NCBI RefSeq assembly: GCF_004366735.1 | Contig: NZ_SOQX01000002.1 | Coordinates: 496,001-560,000, forward strand | Source of the DNA: Thiohalophilus thiocyanatoxydans | GTDB lineage: Bacteria > Pseudomonadota > Gammaproteobacteria > UBA6429 > Thiohalophilaceae | DNA length: 64,000 bases | Direction of reading: 5' to 3' | Shown: piece by piece, positions 33,171 to 42,291 of the stretch | Layout: each line of letters opens with the position of its first letter | Numbering within the stretch: the stretch's first letter is position 1 | Made by a program: the position numbers and the translations under genes | The notes under the pieces: model-generated | The model's database searches: none | The model's input: only the letters and a program-made list of their open reading frames with translations | Told to the model about the DNA's origin: nothing

Positions 33171-34973
33171 ATGCAAAGTGACATCGCCAACCATATCTGG
33201 GAAACCAAGTACCGCTATTACCTGGACGGTAATCCCGTGGATACGGCGATCAGCGATACATGGCAGCGGGTCGCGCTGGCCGCCGCGCAGGCGGAAACAG
33301 AATCGATCGAGCTCTGGCAACAGCGCTTTTATGAATTATTAAAGGATTTTCGCTTTTTGCCCGGCGGTCGTATTCTGGCCGGCGCCGGCACCGACAAGGA
33401 TGTCACCCTGTTCAACTGTTTTGTGATGGGCACCATCGAGGATTCGATGGACGGAATATTCGATGCCCTCAAGGAAGCGGCCATCACCATGCAACAGGGT
33501 GGTGGAGTTGGTTACGATTTCTCCACCCTGCGGCCGCGCGGTTTCGTCGCCCACCATCGCGGGACGGTCGCTTCGGGGCCGGTCTCGTTCATGCGGATCT
33601 GGGATGCGATGTGTGCCACGGTACTCTCCACCGGCGCGCGACGCGGCGCCATGATGGCCACCTTGCGGTGTGATCATCCCGATATTGAGGAATTCATTCA
33701 CGCCAAACAGCAGAGCGGCGCCCTCACCCACTTTAATCTGTCGGTGCTGGTAACGGATACATTCATGGAGGCGGTCAGCAACGATGATGACTGGCCGCTG
33801 ATCTTTCCACTCGAGGATCCGGCCGCCGGCACAGCGGACTTGCTGGCTGAATGGCCCGGTTACGAACAACCGGTCCCGTGCAAAATCGTCCGCCGGATCA
33901 ACGCGCAGAAGTTGTGGCAGCAGATCATGCGTGGAACCTATGCGTATGCCGAACCGGGGGTACTGTTTTATGATCGCATCAACCGGGAGAACAATCTCGC
34001 TTATCGGGAAACCATCGCCGCCACCAATCCCTGTGGCGAGATCCCCCTGCCCCCTTACGGCGCGTGCAATCTGGGCTCATTGAACCTGACTTGCTATGTA
34101 CAGGATCCATTCTCGTCCCGGGCGCAGATCGACATGGCACGGCTTCAGGCCGATGCCCGTCTGGCTGTCCGTTTTCTGGATAACGTGATCGACATTTCCC
34201 GCTTTCCCCTGGCCCGGCATCAGGCCTATGAGAGCGGCAGCCGGCGCATCGGGCTCGGCATCACCGGCCTCGCCGACACCCTGATGATGCTGGGACTCGC
34301 TTATGCCAGTGACACAGGACGCGCACAGGCCGAGGCGATTCTGCAACACCTGTGTCACAGTGCCTATGCCGCCTCCATCGAGCTGGCCCGGGAGAAAACG
34401 CCATTTCCGTTTTTTCAGGCGGACGATTACTTGCGCAGCCCCTTTATCCGGCGCCTGCCCGACAAACTGCAACAGCAGATCAGGCAATACGGCATTCGCA
34501 ACAGTCATCTGGTGGCGATTGCGCCGACCGGCACCATCAGTCTGTTTGCCCGGAATGTCTCCAGCGGCATTGAGCCGGTTTATGATCTGAGCGCCAGTCG
34601 CCGGGTACTGAACCACGACGGTGAATTCAACCAGTTTACCATCGAGGACGATGCGTGGCGGCAGTGGCGACAACAACACCCCGATCAGCCGACGCCCGAT
34701 TATTTTCAAACCGCCCTGCAGATTGCTCCGCGGGATCATCTGAAGATGCAGGCGCAACTGCAGCCACATGTGGATAACGCCATCTCCAAAACCATCAATG
34801 TCCCGCAGGATTACCCGTTTGAGGAGTTTGTTGATCTCTATCGTCTGGCGTATGAGAGCGGTTTAAAAGGTTGCACCACCTATCGCCCCAATCCGGTGAC
34901 CGGCGCCATTCTCAGCAGCGACGATATTCAAAGTACGCACCATTGCTGTAGTATTGAACGTGAAGCGGATTGA
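33171..34973 (+). CDS. nrdJ: Adenosylcobalamin-dependent (class II) ribonucleotide reductase
   Basis: This 600-aa protein is a short-form class II enzyme. Typical segments are FRFLPGGRILAGAGTDKDVT, FNCFVMG (the reactive Cys), GGGVGYDFSTLRPRG, SGPVSFMRIWD, NPCGEIPLPPYGACNLGSLN (substrate Cys, Asn and Glu) and APTGTISLFA. The C-terminus carries HHCCSIE, which would re-reduce the active-site disulfide. It makes deoxyribonucleotides without oxygen, using B12. No ATP-cone is visible at the N-terminus. It stands alone behind a terminator. Confidence 0.93.
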   Translation: MQSDIANHIWETKYRYYLDGNPVDTAISDTWQRVALAAAQAETESIELWQQRFYELLKDFRFLPGGRILAGAGTDKDVTLFNCFVMGTIEDSMDGIFDALKEAAITMQQGGGVGYDFSTLRPRGFVAHHRGTVASGPVSFMRIWDAMCATVLSTGARRGAMMATLRCDHPDIEEFIHAKQQSGALTHFNLSVLVTDTFMEAVSNDDDWPLIFPLEDPAAGTADLLAEWPGYEQPVPCKIVRRINAQKLWQQIMRGTYAYAEPGVLFYDRINRENNLAYRETIAATNPCGEIPLPPYGACNLGSLNLTCYVQDPFSSRAQIDMARLQADARLAVRFLDNVIDISRFPLARHQAYESGSRRIGLGITGLADTLMMLGLAYASDTGRAQAEAILQHLCHSAYAASIELAREKTPFPFFQADDYLRSPFIRRLPDKLQQQIRQYGIRNSHLVAIAPTGTISLFARNVSSGIEPVYDLSASRRVLNHDGEFNQFTIEDDAWRQWRQQHPDQPTPDYFQTALQIAPRDHLKMQAQLQPHVDNAISKTINVPQDYPFEEFVDLYRLAYESGLKGCTTYRPNPVTGAILSSDDIQSTHHCCSIEREAD

Positions 34974-34987
34974 ATCGTAATCCCTGT

Positions 34988-35140
34988 CAGTAGGAGGCCA
35001 GCCCTCTGGCCGATTGTTGAACAGGGTGCTGCGATCTCGTCGAGGTAAAATCGCCGAGAGGGCTCGGCTCCCACAGAGAGGTTGTTTGTTTGGGATGTAA
35101 TCTGCAGGCTGCAGGAGGCCAGTCCCTGGCCGATTGGTTG
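34988..35140. repeat. Two REP-like palindromes between nrdJ and the aminotransferase gene
   Basis: The first (about 34988-35080) reads gtaggaggccagccctctgg at one end and gagggctcggctcccaca at the other. The second (about 35113-35140) is a fragment, caggaggccagtccctggcc. They belong to the common 'taggagccggcc' REP type. Confidence 0.65.
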
Positions 35141-35171
35141 AGTGATTATCGAGATGGAGTAGCTTATCCTG

Positions 35172-36314
35172 ATGAGTGATGTTCCGGCGTTGATCGAGCA
35201 GGAGTTCAACCTGCAGGATGATCTGATTCATCTCAATCATGCGGCGGTGGGGCCCTGGCCCCGACGAACCCGTGAGGCGGTGGAAGCCTTTGCCCGCGAC
35301 AACAACCGGGTCGGTTCCCTGCACTATCCGCAATGGGTCACGACCGAAACCCGGGTGCGCGAGCGTCTGGCCCGGCTGATCAATGCCGCTGCCGAGGATA
35401 TTGCGCTGGTGAAAAACACCTCCGAAGCGCTCTCCATGGTGGCTTATGGCCTGAGCTGGCAGCCCGGGGAGAATATCGTCATCAGCGACGAGGAATTTCC
35501 CTCCAACCGGATTGTCTGGGAATCGCTAAAGCCCCGTGGCGTGGAAGTGCGCCAGGTTAACCTGCACGGTGACAAGTCACCGGAAGCGGCCCTGATCGAC
35601 GCCATGGATTCGAACACCCGATTGCTGGCCATCAGCTCGGTCCAGTATGCCTCCGGGTTGCGGGTCAACCTGGAACAACTGGGTGAACAGTGCCGCAAAC
35701 AGGACATCCTGTTTTGCGTCGATGCGATCCAGAGCATCGGCGCGGTGGAAATGGATGTGCAGGCCTGCGGCGCCGACTTTGTCATGGCCGACGGGCACAA
35801 GTGGATGCTGGGCCCCGAAGGGCTGGCCCTGTTTTACACCCGACCGCAAAGCCGTGAACGCCTGCAACTGCTGGAGTATGGCTGGCACATGGTCGAAGAG
35901 ATGGGCGACTTCGATAACCCGCACTGGATACCGGCGCACAGCGCGCGCCGTTTCGAATGCGGCAGTCCCAACATGCTCTGCATTCACACCCTGGATGCCA
36001 GCCTCTCCCTGCTCGAGGCGATCGGCATGGCAACGATCGAACAGCAGGTGCTGGAAAACAGCCAGCGTATGTTCGAGGCCATTGGCCAGTTTCCCAACCT
36101 CGAACTACTCACCGATACGCAAGCAGGACGTTATGCAGGAATCGTGGTATTCAAACACAGGCAGATACCGGCCGAGCAACTCTATAGCAGGTTAATGGAA
36201 CAACACGTGCTGTGCGCCCGGCGTGGTGGCGGCATCCGCTTTTCACCCCATTTTTATACGCCATGGGCGAAAATTGTACAGGGTCTGCAAATGGCCAACA
36301 CGGGTACGGACTAA
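35172..36314 (+). CDS. Class V (PLP-dependent) aminotransferase family protein
   Basis: This 380-aa protein has the class V fold signatures: HLNHAAVGPWPRRTREAVEA at the N-terminus, ALVKNTSEALSMVAYGL, FCVDAIQSIGAVEMDVQACG and the PLP lysine in FVMADGHKWMLGPEGLALFY (Lys near 212). Relatives include isopenicillin N epimerase-like enzymes and cysteine desulfurases, but the cysteine loop of IscS/SufS is not visible. Substrate unknown. The ATG at 35172 has no strong ribosome-binding site. Confidence 0.82.
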   Translation: MSDVPALIEQEFNLQDDLIHLNHAAVGPWPRRTREAVEAFARDNNRVGSLHYPQWVTTETRVRERLARLINAAAEDIALVKNTSEALSMVAYGLSWQPGENIVISDEEFPSNRIVWESLKPRGVEVRQVNLHGDKSPEAALIDAMDSNTRLLAISSVQYASGLRVNLEQLGEQCRKQDILFCVDAIQSIGAVEMDVQACGADFVMADGHKWMLGPEGLALFYTRPQSRERLQLLEYGWHMVEEMGDFDNPHWIPAHSARRFECGSPNMLCIHTLDASLSLLEAIGMATIEQQVLENSQRMFEAIGQFPNLELLTDTQAGRYAGIVVFKHRQIPAEQLYSRLMEQHVLCARRGGGIRFSPHFYTPWAKIVQGLQMANTGTD

Positions 36315-36591
36315 GCCGTTAACCGGGCTTGCTGAACCCGACCGGGACGCATAAAGTCAGGAAAAGGATGAAAGTTTTACATCAGCACAGCGTCAAACCG
36401 GCAAGTGAGGTAACGATTCGCTGCGCGAGGGCGCAGACGTCAAACCCCGGGTATACGGGAGAGGCGGTGCCATAAACGACACGAACCCGGCGGGAACGGG
36501 ATAAAGTCTTTACACGAGTGAACGTTCTACCAGGAACGTGACTCTAAATAATGACGGTGGATGGCAGCATCATGCGCAAAGGAGACATCCC
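36315..36591. other. Upstream region of the beta-oxidation operon
   Basis: About 280 bp with no gene. It probably holds the fad operon promoter and contains a perfect inverted repeat at 36522-36539. Confidence 0.45.
36522..36539 (+). promoter_or_regulatory. Perfect inverted repeat upstream of fadE
   Basis: acgttc-taccag-gaacgt, 52 bp before the fadE ATG. It has the size of a TetR-family operator, and beta-oxidation operons are usually repressed by such proteins (FadR, PsrA types). The match to a known consensus is not evident. Confidence 0.4.
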
Positions 36592-38847
36592 ATGAACAGC
36601 GTGACCCGGAAAGTCAAAGGCTGGCGACAACACTGGATCTCCCGGCCTTTGTTGACGTTGTTCAAACGGGTCTCGCCACGCATGTCCCAGACCGAACGTG
36701 AAGCCCTGGAAGCCGGATCGGTCTGGTGGGACGGCGAACTGTTCAGCGGCCGTCCGCGCTGGAGCAAACTGCGCAGCCTGCCGGCGCCGATTCTCTCGGC
36801 CGAGGAACAGGCGTTTCTCGACGGGCCGGTGGAAAAACTCTGCCAGATGCTCGATGACTGGACGATCACCAGCGAACGTTACGATCTCTCCGAGCAGGCC
36901 TGGCAGTATATAAAAGAACAGGGCTTTTTGAGCCTGATTATCCCCAGGGAGTACGGCGGCCTCGACTATTCCAACCTGGCCCACTCGGCCATCGTCATGA
37001 AACTGGCGACCCGCAGTATCACCGGCGCGGTGACAGTGATGGTGCCCAACTCGCTGGGCCCGGCCAAGCTGCTGCTCGAATACGGCACCGAGGAGCAGAA
37101 AAACCATTACCTGCCGCGGCTGGCCAAAGGCGAGGAGATCCCCTGCTTCGCCCTGACCAGCCCCGAAGCCGGCAGCGATGCGGGATCCATGCCCGATTAC
37201 GGCATCGTCTGTCGCCAGGACTTTCAGGGCCAGAAAGACGTGTTGGGGATGCGCGTCACCTGGGAGAAACGGTATATCACCCTGGGACCGGTGGCCACGC
37301 TGCTGGGACTGGCCTTTCACCTTTATGATCCCGATCACCTGCTCGGTGACGAGGACGATCTGGGTATTACGCTGGCGCTGATTCCCACCGACACCCCCGG
37401 GGTTAACATCGGCCGGCGTCACTTTCCGCTCAATGTGACGTTCATGAACGGACCCAACAGCGGCAAGGATGTGTTCATTCCCATGGACTGGATCATCGGC
37501 GGCCAGGATCGGGTCGGTCAGGGCTGGCGCATGTTGATGGAATGCCTGTCCGACGGACGCGGGATCTCCCTGCCGGCGCTGAGCGTCGGCGCCGGCAAGC
37601 TGGTCACCCGCGCGGTCGGCGGCTATGCCCGTATTCGCCGCCAGTTCAAGCTGCCTATCGGCCGTTTCGAAGGCGTCGAGGAGGCCCTGGCGCGGATCGG
37701 CGCCTACACCTATATGATGGATGCCGCGCGCGGACTGACTGCCGTGGCGCTGGATCATGGCGAAAAACCGTCGGTCATCTCCGCCATCGTCAAATACCAT
37801 CTGACCGAGGGCATGCGTCAGGTGATCAACGACGGCATGGATGTGCTGGGCGGTGCCGGCATCTGTCTGGGCCCGCGCAACTTTCTTGCCCGGGGTTATC
37901 AGTCCACCCCGATCAGCATCACGGTCGAAGGCGCCAACATTCTCACCCGCACCATGATCATCTTCGGCCAGGGCGCGATCCGCAGCCACCCCTATATCTT
38001 CAAGGAGCTGGAAGCGATGGGCATGGAAGATGCCGACGCCTCGCTGGAAAACTTCGATCGCGCCCTGTTCAGCCACATTGGCTTTACGACCAAAAACATG
38101 TTCCGCAGCCTGTTCCACGGGCTGACCGGCGCGCGTCTGGTCTGGGCGCCCGGTCGCCGGCCGGTACGCCGCTATTATCAGCAACTGACCCGCATGAGTG
38201 CGGCCTTTGCGCTGATGACCGACGTCGCCCTGCTCACGCTGGGCGGCGATCTCAAGCGCAAGGAGAAACTCTCCGGCCGCCTCGGCGACATTCTCAGCCA
38301 GCTCTATCTGGCTTCGGCCTGTCTCAAGCGCTTCGAGGATCAGGCCCATCCGAAACAGGACGAGCCGCTGTTGCACTGGTGTTGTCAGCATGCGCTGTTT
38401 GAAATGCAGCGCGCCTTCGACGGGTTGTTGCAAAACCTTCCCAATCGTCCCATTGCCTGGGTGATGCGCTGGATGGTCTTTCCCTGGGGACAACACTTCA
38501 AGCAGCCCGGCGACAAACTCGGCCACGGTGTCGCCCGCCTGCTGATCAATCCCGGCGAGGCCCGCGAGCGACTCGGCGAAGGCTTGTACCAGCCCCATGC
38601 CAGTGACGAGCCTCTGCAACGGATCGAGGATGCGTTGCACAAGGTGATTGCCGCCGAACCCATCGAAAAACGGATCCGCGATCAACTGACCGATTACGAG
38701 CCGGATTACCACGGTCTGGAGGGGCTGTTACACGCCGCGCTCAAACAGGCTATTATCAGTGAACAGGAGGCCGAGACCGTCCGTGCCGCCGATGCCGCAC
38801 GGCGCGAGGTGATCAAGGTGGATGATTTCGGCCCCGACCTCAAATAG
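36592..38847 (+). CDS. fadE: Acyl-CoA dehydrogenase FadE
   Basis: I start at ATG 36592, after an aaaggagac site, giving 751 aa, which fits FadE (about 800) rather than ordinary 380-aa dehydrogenases. The core shows LIIPREYGGLDYSNLAHSAI, CFALTSPEAGSDAGSMPDYG (FAD-binding), DVFIPMDWIIGG and DVLGGAGICLGPRNFLARGY. The C-terminal third is the FadE-specific DUF1974 region. It catalyses the first step of fatty acid beta-oxidation. It leads an operon with fadI, fadJ, an acyl-CoA ligase and a thioesterase. Confidence 0.94.
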   Translation: MNSVTRKVKGWRQHWISRPLLTLFKRVSPRMSQTEREALEAGSVWWDGELFSGRPRWSKLRSLPAPILSAEEQAFLDGPVEKLCQMLDDWTITSERYDLSEQAWQYIKEQGFLSLIIPREYGGLDYSNLAHSAIVMKLATRSITGAVTVMVPNSLGPAKLLLEYGTEEQKNHYLPRLAKGEEIPCFALTSPEAGSDAGSMPDYGIVCRQDFQGQKDVLGMRVTWEKRYITLGPVATLLGLAFHLYDPDHLLGDEDDLGITLALIPTDTPGVNIGRRHFPLNVTFMNGPNSGKDVFIPMDWIIGGQDRVGQGWRMLMECLSDGRGISLPALSVGAGKLVTRAVGGYARIRRQFKLPIGRFEGVEEALARIGAYTYMMDAARGLTAVALDHGEKPSVISAIVKYHLTEGMRQVINDGMDVLGGAGICLGPRNFLARGYQSTPISITVEGANILTRTMIIFGQGAIRSHPYIFKELEAMGMEDADASLENFDRALFSHIGFTTKNMFRSLFHGLTGARLVWAPGRRPVRRYYQQLTRMSAAFALMTDVALLTLGGDLKRKEKLSGRLGDILSQLYLASACLKRFEDQAHPKQDEPLLHWCCQHALFEMQRAFDGLLQNLPNRPIAWVMRWMVFPWGQHFKQPGDKLGHGVARLLINPGEARERLGEGLYQPHASDEPLQRIEDALHKVIAAEPIEKRIRDQLTDYEPDYHGLEGLLHAALKQAIISEQEAETVRAADAARREVIKVDDFGPDLK

Positions 38848-38860
38848 CAAAGGTTACTCC

Positions 38861-40216
38861 ATGGCAGAAGCAAAGAAAAAAACCACGAAAAAAGCCGCCA
38901 CCCGCAAGAAGACCGCCAGCAGTAGCGGTGCCGGCGGCCAACGCCCGGTCTATATCGTGGACGGCAGCCGCACCCCGCATCTCAAGGCGCGCAACAAACC
39001 GGGGCCGTTTGCCGCCGCCGATCTGTTGCTCGGTTGCACCCGCCCACTGCTGTTACGCCAGGCCTTTGATCCCGGCCTGATCGACGAGGTGATCACCGGT
39101 TGCGTCATGCCCGGCCCCGATGAAGCGAATATTGCCCGGGTGGTGAGCCTGCGGCTGGGTCTCGGAGAGCATGTGCCGGCCTGGACCGTACAACGCAACT
39201 GCGCCTCGGGCATGCAGGCGCTGGACAGTGCCGCCAAGGACATCGCCATCGGCCGTGCCGATCTGGTGCTGGCCGGCGGCGTCGAAGCAATGAGCCACGC
39301 CCCGGTGCTCTGGACCGAGGAGATGGTCGGCTGGCTGGGCGCCTGGATGAGCGCCAAAACATTTACCCAGCGGCTCAAGACCCTCGGCCAGTTGCGCCCG
39401 CAACATTTCAAACCGGTCATCGGCCTGTTGCGCGGGCTCACCGATCCGGTGGTCGGCCTCTCCATGGGCCAGACCGCCGAAAACCTGGCCTGGCGTTTTG
39501 GCGTCAGCCGCCAGGAGATGGATGAGTTCGCGGTACGCAGCCATCATCGCCTGGCCACCGCCCAGAAGGAAGGCCGGATGGACGAGATCGAGCCGCTGTA
39601 TGACACTCGCGGCAAGGTCTACGACCATGATGACGGCATCCGCGCCGACAGCACGGTAGAACAACTGGGCAATCTGAAGCCGGTATTCGACAAGCCGTTC
39701 GGTAACGTCACCGCCGGCAACAGCGCCCAGGTGACCGACGGCGCCGCCATGCTGCTGCTGGCCAGTGAAAAGGCGGTCAAGGAACACAACCTGCCGGTGC
39801 TCGGCCGGATTGTCGACGCCAACTGGGCGGGACTGGATCCGGCCCAGATGGGCCTCGGTCCCGTGCATGCCATGACACCGCTGATGCAACGCCACAAACT
39901 CAAACCTGAAGACATCGATTACTGGGAGATCAACGAAGCCTTCGCCGCCCAGGTGCTGGCCTGTCTGCGCGCCTGGGAGGACAGCAGTTACTGCAAGAGC
40001 GAACTGGGTCTGCGCGGCGCCATGGGCAGCGTCGATCAGCAGCGGCTCAATGTGGACGGTGGCGGCATCAGCCTCGGTCATCCGGTCGGCACCAGCGGGG
40101 CGCGTATCGTGCTGCACCTGTTGCAGGTCCTGAAACAACACAATGCCAAACGCGGCATGGCCAGCCTCTGCATCGGCGGCGGCCAGGGTGGCGCCATGCT
40201 GATCGAATCCGCGTAA
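38861..40216 (+). CDS. fadI: Acetyl-CoA C-acyltransferase (thiolase) FadI
   Basis: I start at ATG 38861, giving 451 aa. A Lys/Ala-rich extension (MAEAKKKTTKKAATRKKTAS) precedes the thiolase. Active-site residues are the nucleophilic Cys in VQRNCASGMQALDSAAKDIA, His in EINEAFAAQ, and Cys/Gly in SLCIGGGQGGAM with GGGISLGHPVGTSGAR. It cleaves 3-ketoacyl-CoA in beta-oxidation. The start lies just after the fadE stop (13 nt), so both are one operon. The basic extension is unusual for a thiolase and could mediate binding or be a local expansion. Confidence 0.92.
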   Translation: MAEAKKKTTKKAATRKKTASSSGAGGQRPVYIVDGSRTPHLKARNKPGPFAAADLLLGCTRPLLLRQAFDPGLIDEVITGCVMPGPDEANIARVVSLRLGLGEHVPAWTVQRNCASGMQALDSAAKDIAIGRADLVLAGGVEAMSHAPVLWTEEMVGWLGAWMSAKTFTQRLKTLGQLRPQHFKPVIGLLRGLTDPVVGLSMGQTAENLAWRFGVSRQEMDEFAVRSHHRLATAQKEGRMDEIEPLYDTRGKVYDHDDGIRADSTVEQLGNLKPVFDKPFGNVTAGNSAQVTDGAAMLLLASEKAVKEHNLPVLGRIVDANWAGLDPAQMGLGPVHAMTPLMQRHKLKPEDIDYWEINEAFAAQVLACLRAWEDSSYCKSELGLRGAMGSVDQQRLNVDGGGISLGHPVGTSGARIVLHLLQVLKQHNAKRGMASLCIGGGQGGAMLIESA

Positions 40217-40237
40217 CGCAAACAGGATAAAAAAATA

Positions 40238-42271
40238 ATGGCAACGACAAACTATCAGAACTGGCACGTCGTCCACGATGAACAGCACATTGCCTGGTTG
40301 CATCTGGACAAGGCCAACAGCAGTACCAATACCCTCTCGGCCGACGTCCTTAACGAACTGGACGAGATACTGAATCAACTGCTCAGCAAACCCCCGCGCG
40401 GGGTCATTCTGTTATCCGACAAGAGCAATGGCTTTATCGCCGGCGCTGACGTCAAGGAGTTCACCGAATTCAACGATCAGGGCGAAGCCCAGGCCGCCAT
40501 CGAGCGCGGCCACACGATCGTCAATAAACTGGAGCATCTGCCCTGCCCGACGGTGGCATTGATCCACGGCTTTTGTCTGGGCGGCGGACTGGAACTGTCA
40601 CTGGCCTGTCGCTATCGCATCGCCGACGAGGATCCGGCCACCCGTATCGGCCTGCCGGAAGTGAAGCTCGGGATCCATCCCGGCTTTGGCGGGACCGTGC
40701 GCAGCATCGAGACCCTCGGCCCGCTCAATGCCCTGGATCTGATGCTGACCGGCCGCACCCTCTCGGCGCGTGCCGCCAAACGGATGAAATTGATCCAGCA
40801 TGCGGTACCCAAACGTCATCTGCTCAATGCCGCAACCCGGACCGTGTTGCATCCACCGGCCAAACAGACACTGCCCTTCTGGATGCCGTGGCTGAACCAT
40901 AAATGGCTGCGTCCCTGGCTGGCCAAATACATGGCCAAAAAAGTCGCCGCCAAGGCGCCGCGGGCCCATTACCCGGCGCCCTACGCCTTACTCGATCTGT
41001 GGCAGAACCATTTCGACGACCGCCAGCAGATGCTCAAGGAAGAAGCGTTATCCGTCGCCCGGCTGATCGTCGGCAAGACCGCGCGCAATCTGGTCCGGGT
41101 GTTCCAGTTGCAGGAACAGATGAAATCCCTCGGCCGACAGATCGATTATGCCCCCAAACAGGTGCATGTGATCGGCGCCGGGGTCATGGGCGGCGACATT
41201 GCCGCCTGGTGCGCCATGCAGGGTTTTCAGGTCACGATCCAGGACCAGAAGACCGAGGCCATCGGCCGGGTGATCAAGGCGGCGCACACGTTATACAAAA
41301 GCAAACTGAAGGCCCGCATTGCGATCAATGGCGCCATGGATCGGCTCATCCCCGATCCCCATGGCCATGGCCTCAAGCGTGCGGATATTGTGATCGAGGC
41401 GATCTTCGAGGACGTGCAGGTCAAACAGGATCTGCTGCGCGACATCGAACCGAAGCTGCCGGAACACGCCCTGATTGCGACCAACACTTCCAGCATCCCG
41501 CTGGAAAAACTGGCCACGGCACTGAACAAACCGCAGCGACTGGTGGGGCTGCACTTTTTCAATCCCGTGGCCAAAATGCCGCTGGTGGAAATCGTCCACG
41601 GTCAACAAACCAGCGAAGAGAGTGTGAATCAGGCCGGCAGTTTCACCAAATCCATACGCAAATTGCCCCTGCCGGTGGCCAGCAAGCCGGGCTTTCTGGT
41701 CAACCGGGTGTTGATGCCGTATCTGATGGAAGCTGTCACGCTCGCCGACGAAGGTATCCCGTTGAAAGTCATTGATGATGAAGCGGTCAAATTCGGCATG
41801 CCGATGGGGCCGATCGAACTGGCCGACACGGTCGGGCTGGATATCTGTCTCAAGGTTGCGGAGATCCTCTCCGAGTCAATGGAGATTCAGGTTCCCGAGG
41901 CGCTGCGCACGCTGGTGAACAAGGGCAACCTGGGCAAGAAAAGCGGCCAGGGCTTTTACACCTTCAAAAAAGGCAAGCCGGTCAAACCGAAGCCTGATAA
42001 AAGCTATACGCCCCCGGCCGACATTCAGGATCGCATGATTCTGCGCCTGATCAATGAAGCGGTCGCCTGTCTGCGCGATAAGGTGATCGACGATGCGGAT
42101 CTGGCCGACGCCGGTGTGATCTTCGGCACCGGCTTCGCCCCGTTCCGCGGCGGCCCGTTGCAGTATGCGAATTCACGCGGATACGAGCAGGTGGAGAAGA
42201 TGCTCAGCCAGTTACAGCAACGTTATGGCCCCCGCTTCACCCCCGACAGCGGCTGGTCTCAGTTCCACTGA
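40238..42271 (+). CDS. fadJ: Enoyl-CoA hydratase / 3-hydroxyacyl-CoA dehydrogenase, FadJ type
   Basis: This 677-aa protein joins a crotonase domain (about 1-290; GFIAGADVKEFTEF, GFCLGGGLELSLACRYRIAD, LPEVKLGIHPGFGGTVR) to a 3-hydroxyacyl-CoA dehydrogenase (about 305-670; HVIGAGVMGGDIAAWCAMQG, VGLHFFNPVAKMPLVEIVHG, FLVNRVLMPYLMEAVTL). It performs the hydration and oxidation steps of beta-oxidation as the partner of FadI. It has no epimerase motif clearly recognisable, in line with FadJ rather than FadB. It follows fadI by 21 nt. Confidence 0.92.
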   Translation: MATTNYQNWHVVHDEQHIAWLHLDKANSSTNTLSADVLNELDEILNQLLSKPPRGVILLSDKSNGFIAGADVKEFTEFNDQGEAQAAIERGHTIVNKLEHLPCPTVALIHGFCLGGGLELSLACRYRIADEDPATRIGLPEVKLGIHPGFGGTVRSIETLGPLNALDLMLTGRTLSARAAKRMKLIQHAVPKRHLLNAATRTVLHPPAKQTLPFWMPWLNHKWLRPWLAKYMAKKVAAKAPRAHYPAPYALLDLWQNHFDDRQQMLKEEALSVARLIVGKTARNLVRVFQLQEQMKSLGRQIDYAPKQVHVIGAGVMGGDIAAWCAMQGFQVTIQDQKTEAIGRVIKAAHTLYKSKLKARIAINGAMDRLIPDPHGHGLKRADIVIEAIFEDVQVKQDLLRDIEPKLPEHALIATNTSSIPLEKLATALNKPQRLVGLHFFNPVAKMPLVEIVHGQQTSEESVNQAGSFTKSIRKLPLPVASKPGFLVNRVLMPYLMEAVTLADEGIPLKVIDDEAVKFGMPMGPIELADTVGLDICLKVAEILSESMEIQVPEALRTLVNKGNLGKKSGQGFYTFKKGKPVKPKPDKSYTPPADIQDRMILRLINEAVACLRDKVIDDADLADAGVIFGTGFAPFRGGPLQYANSRGYEQVEKMLSQLQQRYGPRFTPDSGWSQFH

Positions 42272-42291
42272 TGGATTAACAGGAACAGCGC

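Noticed and set aside
36544-38712. 722-codon open frame on the minus strand
   Set aside because: It is antisense to fadE, follows from GC-rich codon bias, and has no recognisable protein family; fadE has the full motif set.
39053-40378. 441-codon open frame on the minus strand
   Set aside because: It is antisense to the FadI thiolase and start of fadJ; low-complexity shadow with no family features.
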